A stretch of 64,000 nt of DNA from Trissonchulus latispiculum (Eukaryota > Nematoda > Enoplea > Enoplida > Ironidae), in assembly GCA_030248195.1 (NCBI GenBank), contig JASAND010027809.1, forward strand, positions 1-64,000, in the 5' to 3' direction. The notes beneath the pieces were generated by a model. It saw only the letters and a program-made list of their open reading frames with translations, searched no databases and was not told the origin of the DNA. Shown in pieces: positions 22,431-32,479 of this stretch. The position numbers and the translations under genes are program-made. Position 1 is the stretch's first letter, and each line of letters begins with the position of its first letter.

Positions 22431-23780
22431 GAAAATGGTGAGTTGCAAACAAAGTTTCAGCACCTTACCTTATTCCACACTTGGAAACATTTCGCGTAAA
22501 ATTGACAAAATCAGTCGCCTTTGGTATTGTAATTATAGTTGGTGATTTTGGTTACTCTTGATTATTAAAACCCAGAAATCTCACTTTTTCAGTAATAATT
22601 TTGAGCTTGGAAAATGCTTATTGAAATTTCTGTCTATCCTATGCATCGCAAAAAAAACCTCACTTCGTTTACTTTACCTATTCCGTCATAATTCATTTTT
22701 AAGTGCCCATATACAACTTTTAAAGTCTTAACTCTTGATATATTGTTATTTTAGTGGTTTCCTCCTGTTGCTGCTAATACAGAGGCCGGATACCCATTCT
22801 TGAATTTGTCTCTTCCAGCTATTAGGATAGTAAGTCCAGCAATCGGTGCATTTACATTTTTTACAGTATTTTCTACAGTTTTTTTACAGTATTTTCTACA
22901 GTTTTCTGGCTTTGAACCTGAATAACTCTGTCGCAGTTTGATTTCGAACGCTAATATTCTAAGTTATTTTTGAGAACATAATGGGGGCATATTGTATTGT
23001 GAAAATGAGCAGAAATCCTTGACTATCGATTTTTGACCAAGTGACCCCAGCAACAAGCAACGCCTTCGAGTACACTGTGCCCCAACTGCTTGTGGCGTTT
23101 TCACTAAAAACAGCAGTGACCACGGGGTACAGCATACTAATGAATGTACAGATCAAACAAAATATACATAAATGTTCAAACATAGGTTAGACAGGTTGAT
23201 ACTAATTTCCTTTTAAAAAACATTGGACACAATAGTCGTACTTATGTCTGAGTCGATTTTGGGGAAACTTTATTTCAACTTTCTAATAATTTATTAATGC
23301 CAGAAAACTGTAGAAAATACTGTAAAAAACTGTAGAAAATACTGTAAAAAATGTAAATGCACGCGATTGCTGGACTTACTATCCTAATAGCATGGAAGAG
23401 ACAAAAATTGTTCCAAGAATGGGTATCCGCCTCAGGAAGTTAGCAGCAACAGGGAGGAAACCACTAAAATAACAATATATCAAGAGTTAAGACTTAAAAG
23501 TTGTATATGGGCACTTAAAAATGAATTATGACGGAATAGGTAAAGCAAACGAAGGGAGGTTTTTGCGATGCATAGGATAGACAGAAATTTCAATAAGCAT
23601 TTTCCAGTTCTAAAATTACTGAAAAAGTAGGATTTCTGGGTTTTAATAATCAAGAGTAACCAAAATCACCAACTATAATTACAATACCAAAGGCGACTGA
23701 TTTTGTCAATTTTACGCGAAATGTTTCCAAGTGTGGAATAAGGTAAGGTGCTGAAACTTTGTTTGCAACTCACCATTTTC
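22431..23780. mobile_element. Fold-back element with arms of about 480 bp
   Basis: The left arm (22431-22910, starting 'gaaaatggtgagttgc') is repeated in inverted form at 23299-23780. Arms are highly similar, with a few substitutions and one small indel. The 388-bp spacer has no transposase. The inner edges carry 'acagtattttctacag' repeats. Confidence 0.85.
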
Positions 23781-23799
23781 TAGACAGCACGTACCGTCA

Positions 23800-25372
23800 A
23801 TACAAATATACAAGTAACAAAAATGTTCCGCACAAAAGGGGATATGTATGTTGGGCCTATGTCTGTCGTTTAAATTCCGGTTGAGAAAGCAAGTATATAA
23901 ATCCGACACAGCAAGTTTGGGTGGGTGCTTCTATGGCGAAAGTTGTTCAGTTCGATGCGGGCCTTCATTTGACTCGAAATTTGACCACTTTTGAAAATTT
24001 TAATTTTTGACCCAAAATCGCCTAAGTCCCCACCCCCACCCTACCACAGCACTCTACAGCCACTTTGAGCATGCAATTCTATGACAAAAGTTGTTCAGCT
24101 CATTTAGGGCTTTCATTTGGTACCAAATTTGACCAGTTTTGAAAAATTTTATTTTTGACCACTTGACCCCTACCCGATTTACCCTTCAAACGGCAAAGTG
24201 GAGCCAGTCCAGCAAAATGGGTGGGTCGGACGGCAAAACGGACTCCGGGAATGAGCTGGGCGCACCAGAAAACCTCTATGGACCAAGTTTTGAGAGGCCA
24301 TGCACAGTCCTATGGTGTTCTTGTAAGTCGGTACCGACTTGACCCTCCCGACCTGGGCTTATTCTGCCGGGGGGGGGCGGGGGCCCCCCATAAACACCCT
24401 CCCCCCCAAAACAAGTGGGTGCCCCTTTTGGTACCAACTTTTCCCCTGAAAAAATCGCTCAAAAGGCCAAATTTTCAAAAATTTTCCGGCTTCGCCGTAA
24501 TTGCTATAAAAATAGCGCAATTTTTAGCATGTTTTTAGAAAAATTTTGAAAAATTTTCGCCCCCCCCAAAATGACTCGCCCCCCGAGGGGTTCCCCCCAA
24601 AGAGCCCCCCCCCCCAAGAAAAAAATCCCTAGAATAAGCCCAGCCGACAGCAAAGTGGAACCAGCCCAGCAATATGGGTGGGTACTGACGGCAAAACTGC
24701 TTACGGGAATCAATTCGCCGTGCCAGAAAACCTTTGTATGAAAGAATTGAGCCTTCTAAGTTGAATACACAGCGAGAAATTTCGATTTTTCATTTTTCGA
24801 ATTTTCACCATTTTTGACCGGCCACTGTGGTCGCATGGGAAGTCATAGAGAAACGAGACTTAGCTATTCAGTTAGTTCAATATATGTAGTTTCTGAATAT
24901 AAAAAGAAATCGGCTCCAGCTCTTAACATTCGAGCTGCGCAGCTACCACAAAAATGGTCACTTTTCGCTCTGAGCCGACTTTGCGGCGGCGCTGTGGCGC
25001 ACCTGCGGCGCAAAAAAGTAGCGATTCTTAAATGGCGCATGGGGTACTACCAGACCCTATACCCCTTTAGGTCCGGCCTCTGCTGCAGATTACGTGAAAG
25101 AGGCGGAAAGTCAGGACAATACGACCATTAAATAGGAGAAACCGGAAAAAAAACATCGCCGCCATAACCGGTCCGGGGCGTAACTTTTTAACGGAAAGTG
25201 ATACGGGGCTGAAACTTCGCACACATACTAAACTCGATGTGCTCTACAATTTGCGCATAAAATCTGCGCAGGATCTGCGCAGGATTTTGCGCAGCCTCTG
25301 CGCAGCTTATTTTACACTGTCTCAGCCACTTTTTACACATATTATAGGGGTCGCTGCCGCGACCCCTATGAT
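23800..25372. mobile_element. Hairpin-ended repeat, copy 1 (possible non-autonomous Helitron-like element)
   Basis: About 1.3 kb (without the nested MITE) matches 28100-29635 in the same orientation. It runs from 'acaagtaac' near 23803 to 'cccctatgat' at 25372. Near the right end is the perfect stem-loop GGGGTCGC-TGCC-GCGACCCC (25347-25366), and similarity to the other copy stops six bases after it. No terminal inverted repeats are seen. A 3' hairpin without inverted ends is typical of Helitron and Helentron elements, but the usual CTRR end is absent, so this is inference. Confidence 0.6.
24353..24643. mobile_element. 5-bp-duplication MITE, copy 2, nested in the hairpin-ended repeat
   Basis: Ends are 'ctgggcttattctg' and 'agaataagcccag', with CCGAC at both flanks (24348-24352 and 24644-24648). 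The other copy of the host repeat lacks this insert at the matching place (near 29069-29075), which gives an internal empty-site control. The interior is G/C-homopolymer rich with 'ttttccggcttcgccg'. Confidence 0.9.
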
Positions 25373-25453
25373 TAGTTCATTAAATTAATAAACATATTGA
25401 ATGATCGTAAAATATGAAATTCTGTCACATTTTATATCAAATCAAATGAGTAC

Positions 25454-25632
25454 CCAAAAAGAAGGAAAAAGCCATAACATTCTATGAGGATGCCAACCAT
25501 AGGCCAGCCAAGGAGAACCACAAAGATCCCGCCAAAGAATAGTGTCGTTCCACGCACTTTGTGAAACTGAAAGAAGAACCGCAGTGTTCGCTCAACCCCA
25601 ATCACCAGCATCAAACCGCACAGAAACAAGAT
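25454..25632 (-). CDS. GOT1: GOT1 exon, second and third membrane helices
   Basis: The acceptor 'ctgttttttcag' is followed by 179 bp in phase 0, with donor 'TTTTTGG|gtactc' in phase 2. The [12 protein letters not shown] loop and the [15 protein letters not shown] segment are the clearest family marks. Confidence 0.92.
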
Positions 25633-28600
25633 CTGAAAAAACAGAAAATGAAATTTACCTGTACGTACATGCGTACATACAATAATGTTGACACGTCAGC
25701 TGTTGACTAATGCATACATACATATACAGGAATACATACACATGATGCAAAAAAATAAATTTTGCACTTTCCTATTGGCACAGTGCCTATTGTGCCTATT
25801 GGCACAGGCACTTTCCTATTCCTATTGGCACAATAGTGCCGCGATGGCCGAGTGGTAAGGTGTTCGACTAAAGATCTTACGGTCCCAGGTTTGAACCCCC
25901 CCTGCCACAAAGCTTTCGCAAATCCCCTCGAGCAAGGGACTAAGCACATATCGGTTCGCCGTGGGCTCCAGCCAACCCAGCTGTCTATCCTTAACTGGTC
26001 GGTAAATGGGTACCACTGCGGTGGGAAGGTAACAGGAGTCTGTGTTCTGGCGTAATATGCCTGATGAAGGGCTCCCCTTCCACAGATGTAGTCAACATTA
26101 GAGTTGTCGCTCCTGGCTTCGGGCTCTGAATCCGGAGATAAGCACCGGCACCCTAAAACCATCTGTAGGTTGGAGTTCTCTCCAGGCAAGGCCGCACCCA
26201 TGGGGGGTTAAGGCGTCTCGACCCCCCCCCCTTTTTGGGATGACAAAATGGACGATTTTTGCTTTTATGGCAAAACAGCTATTTTTTAAAAAATTTTCGC
26301 GCCTGCGGCGCGATAATTCACATTTTGCAAGAAATAAACGTCCACTATTTCTGGGCAAAAATGCAAAAATTCTTCAACTTCTGGGGGGGCTCAGTCCCCC
26401 AGACCCCCCGTTTCGTTTTACCTTGGACCCCGCTTTTCGAAGTCCTGGGTGCGGTCCTGTCTCCAGGGGTCACATTACCTTACCTATTGGCACAGTGAAA
26501 ACATTTCAGAAAATATGTAGATATATACAGCTATTGCCGGCTGAATACAAGTAGGAAAAATGCTCTTTGCAGTCGCATGAAAAAGTTAATATGAGCTATT
26601 ATGACCAACATTTAAACGTGGTAAGGACAAGATTTAAAATGTTTAATATGAGCCAGCATCTAAACAAGTAGAGGCCAAGATGTAAACGTCTAACATGAGC
26701 CGCTACGTTTCTCTTGGGCTCATATTGACGCTCACTTTGGTTACGCCTGTGGTACGTGTCCTCTAAACAGACATTTTTAAACCTAGCCAGAAAAGACTGA
26801 ATATTAATACTGGCGCATACGTTTTAAGCAAAAATCAGAATTGCCTGATATTTCAACTTCGCCTCAAAACATTTTGTTTTACGACTTTGCTTTTAGATCT
26901 CACTATACGTAGGTATATACATGTATATAAATTATTAACAAAAGCAATCAATATAAACCTGAATAAGGAAATAAAAATTAGAACTGTCACAGACGATATA
27001 TACTTATCTAGTGAGATTTCATTCAGCCTTAGCATCCTTGCATATGCAAACCATCCTAACCTTTTGGCTATCTGAAGTAAGCCTTTGTATATACAAATAT
27101 ATTATCCATTTCATTTGCGTCAATATGAGCCCAAGAGAAACGTAGCGGCTCATGTTACACGTTTACATCTTGTCCTCTGCTTATTTAGATGCTGGCTCAT
27201 ATTAAACATTTTAAATCTTGTCCTTAGCACGTTTAAATGTTGGCCATAATAGCTCATATTAACTTTTCATGCGACTGCAAGGAGCATTTTTCCTACTTGT
27301 CCTCTGTCTAGTTTTTTGGAACGCTGCTATAACTGTGGCAGCTGCAATCACAGATCCCACCATTGAATTCCCCATGCCCAATAAGCTTTGCATGCAAAAT
27401 TTCAGCCATTCAGCTATCTCCAGTAGCTTGAACCAGGAACTGGTTCAACTTTGATATTCTAAGATATAATATATTATATATATATTATATTATATATTAT
27501 TATTATATTATATGATAATTATATATAATATAATATAATATTATATTATATATTATATATCGGCAAATTTTGCCTTAAAACTTATAGAAAGCTTGTTCAA
27601 ACTAGTCAATAAAGCCTTAATGAGTGTGATACATGTGCAGCATAAATAAAGCAGGTTTCTTAAAGACACTTTCTCAGCAATGCAATTTTCGGCAATGCCT
27701 TTCTCGGCAATGCAATTTATGATTCTTTGACTTTCTCGGCAATGCAAGACATGAGCATTGACCTTTCTCGGCAATGCAATTCTCGGCAATGTGCATTCTC
27801 GGCAATGCAATTCTCTGCAATGAATGTTACCCATTGGAGCCAGGAGTCTCTCCATGCTAGCAAGAGAAGCTTGAAAATTCCGATATGACCCTTAGCTTTT
27901 GGCGGTGGTTTTGGGAGGTCAACTTTACAGACATACTGCAAACTTTCTATTTAGCCCAGGGATATCATACTTCCCGTGTGTGGTAACCTAGGGTGGCGCT
28001 ATATTACCACACATTAGTTGCACTCACCAGGCCCACCAGATTTCCAGGGCGGCACCGTTTTTTACCCTTATTTGGGGGTGCTTTTCCCCGGGTCTGACTA
28101 TATAATATATATACAAGTAACAGAAATGCTCCGCACAAAAGGGGATAATATGTGTGCTGCGCCTATGTCTATCCTTTAAATTCCGGTTTAGAAAGTAAAG
28201 ACATACGTATATATAAATCCGACACAGCAAGTTTTGGTGCGTGGTTCTATGGCGAAAGTTGTTCACTTGGCTTCGGGCTTTTCATTTGACACTAAATTTG
28301 ACCACTTTTGAAAAATTTTATTTTTGACCCAAAATCGCCTAAGCCCCACACCACCCCACAAAAGCAATCTACAGCCACTTTCGGTATGCAGTTATATGAC
28401 AAAAGTTGTTCAGCTCACTTAGGGCTTTCATTTGATACCAAATTTGACCACTTTTGAAAAACTTTATTTTCGACCACTTGACCCTCCCACCCGACTGACC
28501 CTTCAAACGGCAAACTGGAACCAGGCTAGCAAAATACTGGGCTTATTCTAGTGGGGGGGGGGGGGGGTCGCCCGCGGCCCCCCCATAAACACCCTTCCCC

Positions 28601-29736
28601 CCCCCCCAAAATCGTTCCCCCCCCAAAAATCGCCCCCCCCCCAAAAAGTGGGTGCCCCTTTTGGTACCCTGAAAAAATCGCTGAGAAGGCCAAATTTTCA
28701 AAAATTTTCCGGCTTCGCCGGAGATTTTTAGTCGATTTTTGCCTATTTAAGCACTATTTTTGCACTAAAAACGAACTTTTTTGGCGATTATATACTATAA
28801 AAATAGCGCTATGTTTAGCATGTTTTTAGAAAAATTTTGAAAAATTTTCGCCCCCCCCCAAGAATGACTCGCCCCCCAAGGGGCCCCCCCAAAGAGCCCC
28901 CCTCCCAAGAAAAATTCCCTAGAATAAGCCCAGAAATAGGTACGTCGGACGGCAAAACTAACAGCGGAAATGAGCTGGGCGCACCAGAAAACCCCTATAG
29001 ACCAAGTTTTGAGAGGCTGGGTAAAGCTTAAGATGGACATCTACGAAGCGGTTACCGGCTTTGACCCTCCCGCCGGCAAAGTAGAACCAGCCCAGCAAAA
29101 CAGGCATATACGTCGGACGGCAAAACGGATACCGGGAATGGGCTTATGTTAGTTCAATATATGTAATTTCTGAATATAAAAAGAAATCAGCTCCAGCTCG
29201 TAAAGTTCGACCTGAGCGACGACCACAAAAATGGTCACTTTTCGCTACGAGCCGACTTTGAGGCGCCACTGCGGCGCAAAAAAGTGGTGATTCTTAAATT
29301 CTTTAGAGGGTACTACTAGACCCTATAGCCCTTTAGGTTGGCCCACCGCTGCTGTTCACGTAAAAGCGGTGAACATTATGTACAATACAACCATCAAATA
29401 GGAGAAACCGGAAAAAAACATCGCCGCCATAACCGGTCCAGGGCGCAACTTTTTAACGGTAAGTGATACGGGGCTGAAACTTCGCACACATATATATATA
29501 CTAAACTCGATGTGCTCTACAATTTGCGCATGAAATCTGCGCAGGATTTTGGGCAGCTTCTGCGCAGCTTATTTTACACTGTCTCCAGCCACTTTTCACA
29601 CATATTATAGGGGTCGCTGCCGCGACCCCTATGATAATACGTACATTTCCGATTGCTAACAGGCCTTTATCAAAGAACATAATCATTCCTAAGATCACAA
29701 AAGAGATGCCGAATCCAGTGAGGCCAACTCCGATTT
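25454..29736 (-). CDS. GOT1: Golgi transport protein GOT1 (vesicle transport protein GOT1A/B), two internal exons
   Basis: Two minus-strand exons, 29645-29736 and 25454-25632, join in phase 0. They encode the central part of GOT1, a small four-helix membrane protein of the early Golgi that supports ER-to-Golgi traffic. The first gives [16 protein letters not shown] and [14 protein letters not shown]; the second gives [37 protein letters not shown] and ECYGFFLLF. These blocks follow the order and spacing of the animal family closely. The start exon (upstream of 29736) and the C-terminal exon, which should begin with one base and then the GFFP region, were not found, so the gene is partial. The intervening intron of about 4 kb is full of transposons. 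Confidence 0.92.
25833..26482 (+). mobile_element. tRNA-derived SINE, split by a MITE
   Basis: The head resembles a tRNA (Leu/Ser-like): A box 'tggccgagtgg' at 25845-25855 and B box 'ggtttgaacc' at 25888-25897, followed by a body of about 300 bp. The 12-bp sequence CCTATTGGCACA flanks it at 25821-25832 and 26483-26494. The left flank already contains several copies of this word, so the duplication is suggestive rather than certain. A hAT-like MITE (26187-26459) is inserted in the tail. Body similarity on the minus strand near 54955-55112 indicates a dispersed family. Confidence 0.75.
26187..26459. mobile_element. hAT-like MITE (CAAGGCCGCACCC family), inside the SINE
   Basis: Ends are 'caaggccgcaccca' and 'tgggtgcggtcctg', with a perfect 8-bp duplication TCTCCAGG at 26179-26186 and 26460-26467. 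It is 273 bp long with G/C blocks inside. A sister copy lies at 32203-32469. Confidence 0.93.
26547..27300. mobile_element. Fold-back element with CTCATATTRA words
   Basis: The left arm from 'acaagtaggaaaaatgctct' to about 26734 is repeated in inverted form from about 27116 to 27300. The arms of about 185 bp contain regularly spaced 'ctcatatta' / 'aatatgag' words. No coding sequence is seen. A fragment of the outer arm also forms the spacer of the palindrome at 30704-31250. Confidence 0.8.
27301..28095. repeat. AT dinucleotide tract and GCAATGC tandem repeat
   Basis: Bases 27470-27560 are an irregular 'tatatta' tract. Bases 27670-27825 carry about nine spaced copies of 'ctcggcaatgcaatt' or shorter forms. 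No gene is seen; the open frames on the minus strand reflect the repeat. Confidence 0.75.
28100..29635. mobile_element. Hairpin-ended repeat, copy 2
   Basis: Matches 23800-25372 in the same orientation. It ends with the same stem-loop (29610-29629) and 'tatgat' at 29630-29635. Only nine bases separate this end from the GOT1 exon at 29645, so the element lies just inside the splice donor. A 5-bp-duplication MITE (28537-28933) is nested at a different position than in copy 1. Confidence 0.65.
28537..28933. mobile_element. 5-bp-duplication MITE, copy 3
   Basis: Ends are 'ctgggcttattctag' and 'ctagaataagcccag', with AAATA at 28532-28536 and 28934-28938. The matching place in the other host copy (near 24217) is empty. 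The interior has long G and C runs and 'ttttccggcttcgccgg'. Confidence 0.9.
29645..29736 (-). CDS. GOT1: GOT1 exon, first membrane helix region
   Basis: The acceptor 'ataatattttag' is followed by 92 bp starting in phase 1 and ending in phase 0 at 'GGAAAT|gtacgt'. The product is [15 protein letters not shown] and [15 protein letters not shown], the best-conserved part of the family. Confidence 0.92.
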
Positions 29737-30220
29737 CTAAAATATTATGCTCACACCATATATATATACAGGTACATGTGCATAGATACTCTTTTACATA
29801 GAAATCAATACATCAAGCTGAAACAAATCACTGGCATGTCGAAATTTGTACTTACATACTTCAGAAATCCTTATCACTCACTAACCTACGTAACTAACAA
29901 CTAATCTATCCAACCACTAGCGTAGCCAGAAAAATTTTCGCGGAGGGGACGCAAAATTTTCAAACAAAGTTTCTTCAAATATATATTCATTTGGTCATAC
30001 TGGTTTTTTTCGAGAGTCATATTCAATATTTATTCGTCATCATATATACTGGTTCATATTTTCGACATGCATTCATTGTTGGTCAATTGATATCCGATTG
30101 GATTTGAAAAAATATCCGAATAAACCAATTATATACATACATTTCAAAATAATGATAAATCGGCGTTTGACAAAAGTTTAAAAATTTTAAAAACACGTTT
30201 CAAAAGATTCTCAGAAAATA

Positions 30221-31835
30221 TATAGTCAAGCGGGAAAAAACCCACTCGCCAATGCGGGAAAAAACCCACCCCCAGTGTGGGCTTACCGGTATGGGCTATC
30301 TAGGATTTTAATAGCCTATCTTGAAGAGCATCCAAAATAACCCTGGAGGGTGTATTATTGACGCTCCCACTGCTTCCCAGCAAATCTTTTGGGACTTTGA
30401 AATTTTGGTCCGTCCAAGTACCGAAATTCGGCAAAATTTGCATGGCCACCCTGAACTACTGGAAAGACTTAGACCAAAGCGGATTGTATGTATGTGTAGG
30501 GCATCTGTTGCGCATCATGATGATATACGTATGCTACACTGCTCTAACCCCTCCGGTGCGACCTGGGGGTGACCTAGAGTTGGCGGGAAAAACCCACATG
30601 CATGAAAAAACCCACTTTTCAAAATTGAAAATTTTTCTAAGCATTAGCAGGAAAGGTCAAACGAATACATACATTTGTTAATAGAGCCTATAGATTAAAT
30701 TGGTATATATGTTACGTACAAAACCCGAAATCGTACAAAACTAGTATTGTATGGGTCATTTTGTACAAAACTAGTTTTGTATGGCCTCCCTTGTACAATT
30801 CTAGTTTTGTATGGCCTCACTCGTACAATTCTAGTTTTGTATGGCTGTGACCGTACAATTCTAGTTTTGGACGTACAAAACTGTTTCAATAGGATTTGGC
30901 AACCATTTATTCATTACTATTCAAGTTTATACATAACAAGTAGGAAAAATGCTCCTTGCAGTCGCATGAAAAAGTTAATATGAGCTATGATGGCCAACAT
31001 TTAAGCGTGTCAAGGATAAACGTATAAACTTGAATATTAATGAATAAATGGTTGCCAAATCCTATTGAAACAGTTTTGTACGTCCAAAACTAGATTTGTA
31101 CGGTCACAGCCATACAAAACTAGAATTGTACGAGTGAGGCCATACAAAACTAGAATTGTACAAGGGAGGCCATACGAAACTAGTTTTGTACAAAATGGCC
31201 CATACAATACTAGTTTTGTACGATTTCGGGTTTTGTACGTAACATATATAGGTTTTACCTGTGTTCGATCTGTTATGGGAGGTCCAGGGGGTCCAAATCG
31301 GACATGGTGTCATTTCAAGCCAAAATTTCAATTTGGTCAAAAATGTTTATTTTTGCCTTAAGATGGGTCTAGCTTGGCTCTAAATACAAGAAAAACACGT
31401 TTTCTATACGACAGGATGCTTAAACTGCCGAAAATAAACAATTTTAAAAAATTTCCAAAATTTGCCTATATATATACGTAATGTGTTAAACATACCAAAT
31501 TTTCAAGTCACTCTGACCTCAATTTTTCAACAAAAACTAATATACTTTGATGCAGTTGTACTAAAAACAACCCGCTCTTTCATTTGGAATGGCTCTCGGG
31601 TCTCGGCAACTTGCCAAAAAATTTTCGGGGTGGGTTTTTCCCGCATTGGGTTTTTTTCCCGCCTGTTTGGGACATTTTTTCTCACTAACGGCGCACCCTA
31701 GAGAGGTGTTCTATAGCTCATAAGAAAGCTTACCTCTAGGCCTAGCAGCCTGTATAGTCAGTATTTCAATATCTCAAACCAGTAAAAAGTTCTGGCCAAA
31801 AATCTGAAAAGTGGGTTTTTTCCCGCTTGACTATA
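30221..31835. mobile_element. TA-bordered element with GCGGGAAAAAACCC ends
   Basis: The left end is 'tatagtcaagcgggaaaaaa' and the right end 'ttttttcccgcttgactata'. TA at both edges suggests a Tc1/mariner-type target. Further copies of 'gcgggaaaaaaccca' lie inside each end (30258, and inverted at 31625-31665). No transposase is seen. The palindrome at 30704-31250 is nested in it. Confidence 0.7.
30704..31250. mobile_element. Near-perfect palindrome, 229-bp arms
   Basis: The left arm is 30704-30932 and the right arm 31022-31250, both 229 bp and nearly identical. Each carries about six spaced 'gtacaaaactagttttgta' type palindromes. The 89-bp spacer (30933-31021) is a piece of the fold-back element family seen at 26547-27300. 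Confidence 0.85.
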
Positions 31836-32202
31836 TTATGTATATTTTGGAAAGCAAGGTTATAGCGAAAAATTGAAAGCTTCACACTAAAATTCATATA
31901 TATATATATATATAAATTTTCAGGAACTGATGAAAGTTAAAAGAACTTAAAATAAATTGAACGTTTTGGCAGTTTAATTGAAAGTTTGAACAGACACTTT
32001 AGAGATGAAATCACAAAATTGTTTCGGGGAAGTTTGGCCATGATCCGTTTTTCCAACTCCGTGCTGTATGCGCAGCATTTTGAAGGACCGGACCGGAACC
32101 ACAACCACCAGCTTATATACCACAAATTGTCAAGCCGTCGTTCATCAGTCTACGTATATAAATACGCAAAATTTGATGTATATATTATATGTTATGTACA
32201 TG

Positions 32203-32469
32203 CAAGGCCGCACCCAGGGGGGGGGGGGTTTCAAGGGGTCTCGACCCCCCCTTTTGGGATGACAAAATGGAAAATTTTTGCTATTTATGTGGCAAAAACG
32301 GCTATTTTTAAAAAAAATTCACTTTTTGCAAGAAATAAACGTCCAGGTCCAATGTACTGTTTTTGGGAAAAAATGCAAAAATTCTTCAACTTTTGGGGGG
32401 CTCCGCCCCCAGACCCCCCCTTGCGTTTTACCTTGGACCCCCCTTTTCAAAATCCTGGGTGCGGGCCTG
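32203..32469. mobile_element. hAT-like MITE (CAAGGCCGCACCC family), second copy
   Basis: Ends are 'caaggccgcacccagg' and 'cctgggtgcgggcctg', with a perfect 8-bp duplication TGTACATG at 32195-32202 and 32470-32477. It is 267 bp and shares its interior with 26187-26459. Confidence 0.93.
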
Positions 32470-32479
32470 TGTACATGTA

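Noticed and set aside
25838..25905. Possible functional tRNA gene
   Set aside because: A and B boxes are present, but the acceptor stem does not pair well, and the sequence continues into a SINE body with flanking repeats and a related copy elsewhere.
27670..27825. Regularly spaced GCAATGC repeat as a CRISPR array
   Set aside because: Repeats are short and imperfect, spacers are themselves similar, no cas genes are present and the genome is eukaryotic.
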